A stretch of 64,000 nt of DNA from Portulaca oleracea (taxonomy: Eukaryota; Streptophyta; Magnoliopsida; Caryophyllales; Portulacaceae): assembly GCA_029582165.1 (NCBI GenBank), contig CM055870.1:1593298-1657297 (forward strand). The letters run 5' to 3'. The translations under genes were made by a program, and so were the position numbers. The stretch's first letter is position 1. Each line of letters opens with the position of its first letter. Shown one piece after another: positions 49,646 to 59,540 of the stretch. The notes below the pieces were generated by a model. It had not been told where the DNA came from and did no database searches. It was given only the letters and a program-made list of their open reading frames with translations.

Positions 49646-49890
49646 GGCCTTGTTCTTTTGTGCGGTGTGGTATCACAATTCACCATATCACTCAATATTC
49701 TTCTACAATTCATCATATTATACCACACTTCCTCTCATCACTTTTATCCTCTGTTTTTCATATTTTCTTTCCTCATCAACCACATTTTTCACAAATTTCA
49801 TCATATTATTCCACACATTACCGCACTTTCCACAATTTCACCACACTGCACCCGTTCCACATCTTACCAACTGCACAAAAGAACAATACC
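49646..49890. mobile_element. Tourist/PIF-Harbinger-type MITE, copy 4
   Basis: Termini GGCCTTGTTCTTTTGTGCGG and (reverse complement of right) GGTATTGTTCTTTTGTGCAG, flanked by TTA at 49643-49645 and 49891-49893. Three overlapping open frames in its C/T-rich body are artefacts. Confidence 0.8.
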
Positions 49891-51269
49891 TTATTATGAT
49901 AACAATCGAGTTGATTAGTATCTCCCTTGAATAAAATATGGTAGTAGCAATAAGAAAAATTTGTACATAAAATTTGTGAATTGATGTCTGGTAGGCTGTA
50001 TTTGTCATAAGTAATTCAATGTTTTATTTTTCACTTTACCTCACAAGACATATCAGTGATTTGGCTATAAAGGTGAGTACACTTTTCAAAAAGAGAAACT
50101 TATGTACAAAAACTATGTCATTTTAAGTGGTTATTAACTTATTATAGGGCTACAAGAATCTGATGAGCTAGTAAGATTCCAGTTGTTAGATCATTAAGAA
50201 AACTTGTCTCATCTTTTCAGCACATACATTATCTTTTGTGCAGATTCATACAACACAGAATCTTCATTGGCTCAGTTGCTAGCTAGGGTTTCGAGATACG
50301 AGGCAAAAAGAAAAAGAAAATACTACTCCTATTCCTATATATTGGCTATATAGGCTAATTGTTGTGAGCTTAAATTAGCATATATGTTGTGTATTTGGTA
50401 TTCATGTCTGAAATCACACCAAAAACATACCAATACTGTACAATCCAACTGTCCAAGCATTGCATACTGATTCTGAATAAGAATAGCACTGTACTCTTTC
50501 ACAGTAGTCATTTTCAAGGTTTCACTTCTCCCAAAAAATATTGCCAAAATCTTGACTGGAGCTCATATGTACTCTATTCCTGTCTTTAAAACCATAAAAT
50601 ATGATGACCTCGATTTTAGTGACTGCACCTCCCAAACTAAAGTTTTGACAAAGATGTAGTTTTTCTATTATCAAATAATAATATTTTCATATAATATAAG
50701 ATTGTGTATATGTTAGACAAATTAATAATGTATGGATAAAATTAACATGAAATGGAGGGAATACCTTTTAATATGATGAACTCGATTTTAGTTATATATA
50801 TTTATAAAATATAGAAGCTAACAAAACTTGCAATTTGGATAAGAAGGTAGTGTATAAACTCAGGTTGATGACAAATGTCTTAAGGAAATACAATAAGAAA
50901 CCATGCAAATAAGAAAGCATGCAAGTTGACCATCACCTTGTTTACGACATATATTAGTGGCTGATAAATATATGCTTCTTGTTATGCTAGTTGATATTAA
51001 TTTTATTAGAATAATACCAAATCACCTAAAATTGTGTACTTGCAATTAGTATTTCAATTTAAAAATTTCAAATGGAGAAAAAAAAAGAGTAATTGAGATA
51101 ATATCATAGAGTTGGGTTGGAGAATCATTTTAAATTTTAGCTTAATTCTGCATAACTATTACTCTCTCCTATCCACTATATTATATCATTGTTAATTTTT
51201 CATAATTTTTATTTTGATTTGTCCAAAAAGATTTCATATTTGGACTAGTTGGTTAGGAAAGTTCAATGT

Positions 51270-51718
51270 AAGTTATAGAACTTTGGGTGAGTATTGGTGT
51301 GGCTCCTGGAAACTTATGGTGAGATTGCTTGGTGTAAAACGGATGAAGGCAAATTGGGAGATCAAGGTGCCTTAGGTGGTGGCAATTATGTATGAAGTTC
51401 AACTTCTTGTTAGATTCTAGTTCAACAACATCATCATAGAGACTGATTGCTTAACAGACACAACCATCTTGGCAAAAATATTTTATACTTTACTGACTTT
51501 GGCTTAATTTAGATGACATTCGTTATCTTATTGATGGATTATCTATATGCAAATGGAGCCATATTAAACGGGCAGGAACGAGACTACCCATAAGATGGTC
51601 AAAAGTATCCAACCTGATAAGGAGCAAATTTGGATAGATGTATTCCATTTCTCCTTATGTACTTAGGGACACTATGACAATGAATTGATCGTGCTCTATT
51701 TTATGATTAAAAAAAAAG
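51270..51718 (+). pseudogene. Decayed LINE fragment: RNase H-like domain and poly-A tail
   Basis: Conceptual translation across frames gives AIMYEVQLLVRF, a stop, then FNNIIIETDCLTDTT (about 51387-51461). Further on come DDIRYLIDGLSICKWSHIKR and, after a +2 frame change, GRNETTHKMVKSI ... IWIDVFHFSL (about 51572-51660). This order (helix, IIIETDC, KWSHIKR..NETTHK, a final W.D...F) fits the RNase H domain at the end of plant LINE polyproteins. Stops and frameshifts break it. An A(9) tract follows at about 51709-51717, as expected for a LINE 3' end. No reverse transcriptase seen upstream. Confidence 0.6.
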
Positions 51719-52004
51719 TTACTTAATGTATGATACCCAAATGAAATTCCATCCTCCTCCCCCCTCCCCAAAAAAAGAGTTTATTATAAAACAAAGATAT
51801 TAAAAATAGATATGAATTGTAGTATCCATTCACTGCAATATTATTCAAAATAATTTCGAAGACAGTTTATATAAAGAAAATACAAAAATAATGTTAGTAA
51901 AACTATTGTACAATTTTACATTAATTTCTAATTATTTTAAAATATTTTAAAAATCTCATAAAATTACTAGAAAATTTAGTTAAATGCTCATTTTATTTTT
52001 ACTA

Positions 52005-52237
52005 TTACCTCTGTTCCATAATATTTATCCTCTTTGAAGATTATATAGTCAAATTTAAAAAATTTGACCACAAATTTCTCAATATATACTTGTTAAATAA
52101 AATTACTACCATTAAATTCGTAATGAGAAATACTATCTGAAAAATATAATATTATCATTATTAATAAAATATTATATGCAAAGTTATCAATCAAAGAGTA
52201 ATATTAAAAAAAGACAAATAATATAAATGAGTTTGAG
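52005..52237. mobile_element. Stowaway-like MITE
   Basis: Left TTACCTCTGTTCCATAATAT and right (reverse complement) CTCAAACTCATTTATATTAT, flanked by TA at 52003-52004 and 52238-52239. The body (AATTTGACCACAAATTTCTC, AATATATAC) closely resembles the Stowaway split by the LTR element (62868-63012). Confidence 0.6.
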
Positions 52238-52821
52238 TAATGATAAATAAAAAAATATGGTAGTCTCTAGCCTGTTTATTGTCGGTCTAGGGGGCTGCTT
52301 TTTATGGAATTGACCAAAAATTGACCACTAATTTTAACAGCTCGTAAAGAGTGAAAACTGAAACGAAAAACCGTTAGCAATAAGCAGTGATAACTGACAA
52401 GTGACAACCACATTATAAAATCATTGAATTCCCATTTTTACCCCTCAACATAAACCCTTAATCCTTGGAGATTATCGCCGCTTCTTCCCAATTACCAACA
52501 CATGTCCTATATCTCCGTCCTTAATTAATTCCGCAATTCCTCCTCTACTTGCTTAATCTTAATCTAATCCCCCTCATTTTATCCTCTTTTTCTTTTCCCC
52601 CCTTGTATTTATTTCTGAGGGATTTCTGAAACAGGGGATACATACATACATACACAGCAGATTCTCCATATAAGAACAGGGTTTGGTGATGATGCCCAGC
52701 CCAGAAAGAAGAGTGACTTTTCTCTTTTTCTGGTCTTATCAATATCAATACCGCCCTTCATTCTCTCTCTTCCCCTCACTTACTTTGTTCTTTTCCATTT
52801 GACCTTCTTCTACATCTTCGG

Positions 52822-52830
52822 CTATATAAA
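52822..52830 (+). promoter_or_regulatory. TATA box of the ACR6-like gene
   Basis: CTATATAAA, about 110 bases above the ATG at 52934, preceded by C/T-rich sequence. Confidence 0.6.
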
Positions 52831-52933
52831 TACATGTTCCAACTTCCAACTCAGACAATACTACCAGCAAAGCAATACCCAGTTTTTGAAGAGAAATTTG
52901 AACAACCCTCATCACTATTCATTCTCAATTTTA

Positions 52934-55810
52934 ATGGGTAGGTGCTAACTTTATCCAATTCAGTCTGGTGTTATCATCTTCTTGTGGTGAAATTTACATA
53001 ATGTTTTGATTGTGGTGATTTATGGTGGGGATTTGATGTTTGTGATTGTGATTTGGGGGAGGATTTTTTTTGGGTTTCTGTGATTTTTTGATTGGGGGGT
53101 TTTAGATTCAGTGAATCTGGAGTCTTCTATGGTATTTGTGCTCTAACTGACTGGTCTCCTATTTCCTTGGCCTGCCCCACAAAAACCCCACAACAGAGAA
53201 GAAGAGGAAGAAGAGAGATTGTTAGTGACTTGTTTTGTTTAATCTTCAATGGATCATTTTCTTTTGTTGTTATGTGTCTCTTGGTAATTGGCCATTTTCT
53301 ACTCTTTTCATCTGTTTCTGGATTGCCTGCAAAGTGTTTGTTAAAAGTCTCTTTTTCTCTCTGGTGCCTTGTATAATAAGTATACCTGTTTCTATATTTC
53401 TGTCCTTCAAAACTGTATCTTTGAGACCCTTTTAAACTTAGTTTGTGTTGTTCAGAAGTCAGCATGAGCTACACCCAAGACATGGATGATGAGTATGAGA
53501 AACTCATAAGAAGAATGAATCCTCCAAGGTATATTGGTTACTTTCTGTCCTATCTTCCAAACTTTGTTTTCCCCTGTGCTGCAAACATAGAGACACAGTC
53601 TTATTTGACTCCCTTTGTTTTGCAGGGTGGTTATTGACAATGAAAGTTGCAAGAATGCAACAGTAATACAGGTATTATGTTCAGCTTCATCCATTTTCCA
53701 ACTTGGAATCCTATCTTCTTTACCTGTACTTACCAAAGTTCCTTATTTTTCTTGGTATAGGTAGACAGTGTGAACAGACATGGGATACTCCTTGAAGTTG
53801 TTCAAATTCTCACTGATCTTAACCTTGTCATAACAAAAGCCTACATATCATCAGATGGTGGATGGTTCATGGATGGTAAGTTCTAAATTCCCTTAATATG
53901 GAACCATGTATAGTCTTTTCTTATATACTATGTAAACTTCAAAACTAGCCAATTTGCCTAATCTTCGTTTTCAAATTAAAACAGTTTTTAACGTGATTGA
54001 TCAAGATGGGAACAAGATAACAGACGAAGCCATCCTTAATTACATCCAAAAGGTATACATACATACATACATACATTAGCTAAAGTTTCTACAGTGTTGA
54101 CAGTTAAACCTCCAATGATGGTTTTATATTCTAACACTGCCTTCCGTTCCCACCAGTCACTAGGTCCGGACTCATCATGCCTGGGGCGGTCCGTGGGCGT
54201 GACGTCATCCGCCGACCACACTTCCGTCGAGCTAATCGGACGAGACAGACCGGGACTCCTGTCCGAGCTAAGCGCCGTCCTGTCCCACCTGAAATGCAAC
54301 GTGGTCAACGCCGAGGTGTGGACCCACAACACCCGGGCAGCGGCCGTGATGCACATAACCGACCAGGAGACCGGGCTCGCCATCGTGGACCCGGCCCGGC
54401 TATCCCGGGTCAAGGAGCTCCTGTGCAACGTGCTGAGGGGGAGCAGCCGGTCCAGGCCGCATCAGGCGGCTAAGACGAGGGTGGTGACCCACGTGGCAAC
54501 CCACACTGAGAGGCGGCTGCACCAGATGCTGTTCGAAGACAGGGATTACGAGCGAGTCGAGGACGAAGACGAAGATGAAGACGGCGGGGAGAGACAGAGG
54601 CCAAATGTCAGCGTTGTGAATTGGTACGACAAGGAGTACTCGGTGGTTACCGTACGGTGTAAGGACAGACCGAAGCTTCTGTTTGATACGGTGTGTACTT
54701 TGACAGACATGCAGTACGTTGTGTTTCATGGGAGTGTGGATAGGGAAGGGCCTCAGGCTTATCAGGTGTGCATTGTTTCTTGCTGAATCAAAACACTTTT
54801 GATGGGTATTTACTTTGGAAAAAATGAAATAAAATGAGTAAGAAGAGTTACTGATAATATAAGTTGGATTTGTTTTGTATCAGGAGTATTACATTAGACA
54901 TGTAGATGGATCCCCTGTTAATTCAGAGGCAGAGAGGCAAAGGGTCATCCACTGTCTTGAAGCTGCCATTCAGAGGAGAGTTTTTGAGGTATTCTCATCT
55001 CTTCTTTTCATTGGCTTTTTTTAATTCAACTTAACTTTTATCTAAACAGGGTGTTTGGCAAATGACCTTTCCTTTACAATGTGCTATTGGAAAAAAAAAA
55101 AAAAAAGGTTTATCAGGACATTTTGCTGTTTTGACCAAGTTGAACGATGAAATGAGTGTATACTAAACAATCTATTTAAATGGTTGTTCAGCCGAACATG
55201 CCAATTTTAAATATGCTAAAATGAACAGCCCAAATGGGAAATTATTTACTTCGAAGACTACTATTTGACCCAAAACTTCATGACATGTACAAATGAAATT
55301 TCACCGGTAAATACGTCTTTCTTTGGAAACAAACAGTGAATTTTACCAATCACTTTTTCTCGAAACAGCCAACCATAAACTGTCAATACAGCCAACAACT
55401 ATTTGCCAGACAGATATCTAAGTTTGAAACCGAAATTTGAGTGAATGCCATGTTGGCAATTTCAGGGGTTGAAGCTAGAGCTGTGCACAAGTGACAGGGC
55501 AGGGCTGCTGTCGGACGTGACACGGCTGTTCCGAGAGAACAGCCTGACTGTCACCCAGGCAGAAGTGACAACCAGAGGTGGCAAAGCCATCAACACCTTC
55601 TACGTCCGCGACGCTTCAGGATACCCCGTGGACGCCAAGACCATCGACTCCATCCGACAGTCGATCGGACAGACGATCCTGAAAGTGAAGAGCAGCCCTA
55701 AAGGGTGGAAGCAGGAAGTGGCTCAAGAATCACAGTCCAGGTTTCTGTTTGGTGGGCTCTTCAAGTCGAAGTCCTTCTGTAATTTCGGGCTGGTTAAATC
55801 CTACTCCTGA
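52934..55810 (+). CDS. ACR6: ACT domain repeat protein, ACR6-like
   Basis: Exons 52934-52937, 53456-53528, 53626-53671, 53761-53875, 53985-54052, 54157-54765, 54884-54988, 55466-55810; all GT..AG and in phase, 454 aa. The first coding exon is only ATGG; joined to AAGTCAGCATGAGC it gives [18 protein letters not shown], like the MEV- starts of relatives. Four ACT domains follow: about 38-100 ([20 protein letters not shown]), 125-190 ([20 protein letters not shown]), 258-325 ([20 protein letters not shown]) and 341-410 ([20 protein letters not shown]). Linkers contain [14 protein letters not shown] and an acidic DEDEDED run. The tail ends [13 protein letters not shown], like Arabidopsis ACR6. 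ACT domains bind small ligands, often amino acids; ACR proteins have no enzymatic domain and are thought to be amino-acid sensors. The ligand here is unknown. The large GC-rich exon 54157-54765 contrasts with AT-rich introns. Confidence 0.94.
55048..55415. mobile_element. Possible hAT-like MITE in the last ACR6 intron
   Basis: AGGGTGTTTGGCAAATGACC on the left mirrors the right end ATTTGCCAGACAGAT. Flanks ATCTAAAC (55040-55047) and ATCTAAGT (55416-55423) agree in 6 of 8 positions, as an aged 8-bp duplication would. The only other feature is a poly-A run near 55090-55106. Confidence 0.4.
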
Positions 55811-56183
55811 GTTAAAACACAAACACAGGAAGTTAGCCATTCCCCAATCTATGTACAGTGCAAATTAAAATGGCAGGTCATAATAGGTATTAGTAGCAGT
55901 AGTAGTAGTAGGGAGAGATTTGTTAATGCATGTATGTGGGAATCAACCCATCGTTGAAGTCCCATATTGTCAGCAAGGGTAGGAGTCAGTCCTTTTAGAC
56001 CCTTAAGTGTAGGGGGTTTCAAAAACAAACATTACTTAAGCAAGTGTAAATAGTTGTCCAATTCGCATCTTAATTGACCTAATTTCCTTGCTAAGATCAC
56101 ATCTCATATTTCATTCCTTTTTACTTCAAGATCGCGTTTACTATCGATATTAGGGACCATCTTTTTCTGTCCTCCTAACTTGA
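55811..56183. other. 3' flank of the ACR6-like gene
   Basis: 3' UTR with a short AGT trinucleotide run near 55890-55911, then AT-rich sequence up to the MITE/LTR insertion. No other feature seen. Confidence 0.5.
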
Positions 56184-56195
56184 TACTGCCTCTGT

Positions 56196-56200
56196 TCCAT
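56196..56200. repeat. Target site duplication, left copy (TCCAT)
   Basis: Matches the five bases directly after the right LTR (62868-62872). Confidence 0.9.
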
Positions 56201-56655
56201 TGTTCGGTTTGTAATTTTTGTGGTTTTATGTCGGTCCACAGGGATGGGTGTTTAGGCTTGATTAAGGTAATCGGTTCGTGTAAATGAGTTTTTCTCAATG
56301 CGGAAAGCGATAAATTAAGTAAAGAAAGCATTTAAATCTAACCTAGACATGATAATAATAAAGAAAGCAATTAAGAAAGCACTTAAAGATGAAAGCAATT
56401 AAAAGGCATGAATGAAGACAATGAATGAACAATGAAATTGGGAATGAGAAATTATACCTTTGATGACTAATCTTCAATAAACCTTCAATCTACACTTGAA
56501 TTTCCCCGACAAGAAATTGTGGTTTGGATTAAAGAATCCCCAAATTCTCACTAGTAAGTAGAATTGGAGTTCCTTGATCCTCCTCCCCACTAAAAATGGA
56601 GTTGATTGTGGCTAACACTATAAAGCTTGGAAAACAAGTCAACAATGGAGATTAG

Positions 56656-56700
<45 letters not shown>

Positions 56701-57589
56701 CTTGTAAAACACTTCAATGGAAACTTGCTTGAATTGAGAAAGCTTGAGAAAGTTTGATTACAAATGCTAGAAATCAATGAAAGCTTGAAGAACAATGAAG
56801 AACAATTGAGAACTTGAAGAACAATTAAAGAGAGATTAAAGCAAATAAATGAAAACAATTAAATCTAATTCTACTCCTAAACTACCTAGGCTAATTGATT
56901 ATTTAGATTAATACAAGTGGGTATTTATAGAAGAATGAAAAATACAACCCCAAAACCCTAGAACAATCGCAGCACGCGCGTCTGCAGACAGTGTGGCTCG
57001 GGAGAGCAGAAATTTGGCTCGGGCGAGCAAGCGTTCTGGCTGGTGTTTTTGTTGCTCCAGAACCCTTGCTCGGGCGAGCAGAAATTTGGCTCGGGCGAGC
57101 AAGCGTTCAGCGATTTCCCTGCCGACTTCAAACACGCATAACTTCTTCATCCGAACTCCGTTTTAGGCCCGTAAGATATCGATGGAAAGCTCTCGGTGTG
57201 TACTTTAAGCTCCCAAAATTTCAGAGCCATCGGAGTTGTAACGAAGGAGTTATGACCCAAAGGGTGAAGGTACACGTATTTCAAACCTTTAAGTTTGTAC
57301 CGTTCCCCTGTTTGCGCCAATCTTGATATGGAATTTCCGACTTCGGTTTCGCCTCGGGTCTCGGCTCGGGTTGACTTGGTTTGACTCGGGTCTCGGCTCG
57401 GGTTGACTTGGTTTGACTCGGGAAATAGCTCGGGATTCCCTAAAAACCTTCAATTAGGCCCAAACTTCTTCTAACTCCTTATTTTCCTACAAAACACCAA
57501 ATCATTATATCTAATATATAAATAGGGGTTAAAACAAGCAAATATACCTTATAAAAGAGAAGAAATTCGGCTCGAAACGAGGCCGAACA
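56201..57589 (-). repeat. 3' LTR (1389 bp)
   Basis: Compared with the other LTR it lacks 11 bases near 56227 and has a longer GA microsatellite (about 56658-56697). Both LTRs carry four copies of the near-palindrome GCTCGGGCGAGC (one here reads GCTCGGGAGAGC) with a TTGCTCCAGAACCC segment between the pairs. Both also carry two tandem units of about 32 bases built from TCTCGGCTCGGGTTGACTTGG (57358-57422). Confidence 0.92.
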
Positions 57590-59540
57590 CCACTCCAACA
57601 CAAGGGTTTGCTCGCCCCGAGCAAACTAAAAACGAAGAAAAGGACTAAAAAGAAAACTAAAAACCTAACTCACTTTCGCAGGAATCGCGGATGCATTTAG
57701 CACATGCATCAAGCCCTTTAAACCCTTCGGCAGCCCGGGTGGACGAGGTAGGTCTCGTGAGAGTTTATAGCAACTATACCCACAAAAGCTCGAGAAAAAG
57801 AAAAAGGGGAGAGAAAAAGAAGTGAAAACCTAAAAACGAAACGAAACAAAAGCAGAGAAGATATTCCCGTCCCCAATCATGCACCGAGTTCCCCATTCCG
57901 CCTCAACAATCAATCGGAAGAAGTAAGTATAAACAAATTGAGACACGAAGGTTGGAAAACTGCCAATCTTTGAGATTTTGAACCAAAACACTTCCTGATG
58001 AGCAAAACACCTCGTGCATAAGTGCAAGTGGGCTCTAGTCGGTCCTTCCTATCCTAAACCAGACAATCAGAGTTGTTCTCATACTCAAGCTCAGGATTAT
58101 CTATCCTACTTCACTCCTGGTTTTTCTTTTAACCTCTCTTTTCTTTCTTTTTCTTACTTTGCTCTTTTCTTTTTTTACTTTTCTCTTTCTTACCATTATT
58201 TTGCTCAACTCTTTTTTTTTTCTTTTTCTTGCTTCGCTCTTTTCTTTCTTTTTCAAAACCTACGCTCTTTTATTTCCACTCAATCCGTTTTGTGTCTTTT
58301 AGAGCGTTTGTGTCGGGTTTTGCGGGATTTAAATACCGGCCTTCGCAAAGGGTTACCCTCCCTGCTGGGTTTCTCCATACGTGAGTCATTGCACTTAAGG
58401 GGCATAGGGTGTTGATCCACCCAAACCAACCCATGACGGTAGGCCCGACAATAATTATTTAGTGCATTAGTTAAGAGCTTAAGCAATTGAACAACTAAAA
58501 CCGTCTAACTTAGGTAAGAATTCACAGTCAAAGCGTGTAAGAATTGAGGATTCCGCTTTCCCATTCCATGTAAAGGTCTAATAGAGATAATTCATGGCAA
58601 AAATCCTTCCTAAGACCCATCATTATTCATACCGACCGCTTCCAACTGACTAAATCAGCCGATTAGACAACTATCTACACAACTGTGAACGGAAACATCC
58701 TCAAAAAGAAAAACAACTTTTGGGTTTTTCACAACATTTCTTCCCTTTTTATTTTCTTTTCACACACAAAATTTTCAATTTTTAGACACAAACTACGAAA
58801 AACAAAAACAAAGACTCAAAAACTAGGTGATCTACCCATGACACATGGAAATAACACCCCCCACTCCCACACAAAACACCACAATGTCCCCATTGTGAGA
58901 AGGGTGTCACAAGCAAGGTAGAAAACCAAGAAAAACCTATATACAAAACACTTATCACATAAAAAGTGGTGGCGACCCGAGCCCATGCGGCTCCAACAAC
59001 AAATTATCCAACATCACACTTAAGGGGTTCGCCACCCAAAAAGAAAATCAAGCATGCATCATGGATCATCGATATATTCACATAAAGAGAGGTGAAAGAA
59101 GTTACCTCGAAGTCTTCAATCAAGCATATTCAATCCACGATCCAAGGAACATCACACCAAGGTTAGAAATAAACAAGAAAAGCATACTATGTGTGATGGT
59201 TCACATGCAAGATCAAAAGGAAAAATAAACTATACAAGACACTAAGGACTAATGAACTAAGAAAACAAACTAAAATATTTACAAAACGACTCTTTTTTTT
59301 TCTTTTCTTAGACTCGAATATCGGAATACATACTACCCTCCCACTCCAACACAAAGAGGTTGTCGTGTCCTCAAAATGGAAACAGAAGTAGGTAAGTAAG
59401 CACCCCAAAATAAAAGAAAATGACACACACAAAAAGAAAATAAAATAAAAGAAGAAAAGAAAGACCAACTCACTAATTATACAAGAAGGGTGAGGAAGGA
59501 TATTACCTCAAAGGCATCTTATCAAGAAATTCACTCCTTC
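57590..59540 (-). other. Non-coding 3' internal region of the retrotransposon
   Basis: No long frame on the minus strand. Contains GTTTGCTCGGGGCGAGCAAAC (palindromic, near 57607), a long purine-rich tract on the minus strand (about 58130-58260), and, near 59313-59380, sequence that reads CHFEDTTTSLCWSGR-like on the minus strand. TTGTGTTGGAGTGG occurs both next to the 3' LTR (57590-57603), where it would be the polypurine site, and internally at about 59341-59354. Confidence 0.6.

Larger units (their letters stand above)
41351..52820. other. Large gene-free stretch with MITEs and retroelement debris
   Basis: No intact gene recognised in 11.5 kb. Identified repeats are given separately. Remaining open frames are short, in AT-rich or C/A-rich repeat DNA, and match nothing. 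52260-52820 forms the upstream region of the ACR6-like gene. Confidence 0.5.

Noticed and set aside
49561..49934. Three overlapping plus-strand frames of about 95-112 codons
   Set aside because: They lie in the C/T-rich body of Harbinger MITE copy 4; His/Ser/Tyr-rich translations come from the repeat units.
56908..57326. Frames with WLGRAEIWLGRA / LLARAKFLLARA repeats, also at 62185-62462
   Set aside because: These translations come from the GCTCGGGCGAGC palindromes in the LTRs on both strands and are not real proteins.
59187..59468. 93-codon minus-strand frame with hydrophobic runs
   Set aside because: Built from A/T-rich tracts in the retrotransposon's 3' region. Only the HFEDTTTSLCWSGR-like part looks non-random, and it is probably a leftover of the element's internal sequence.
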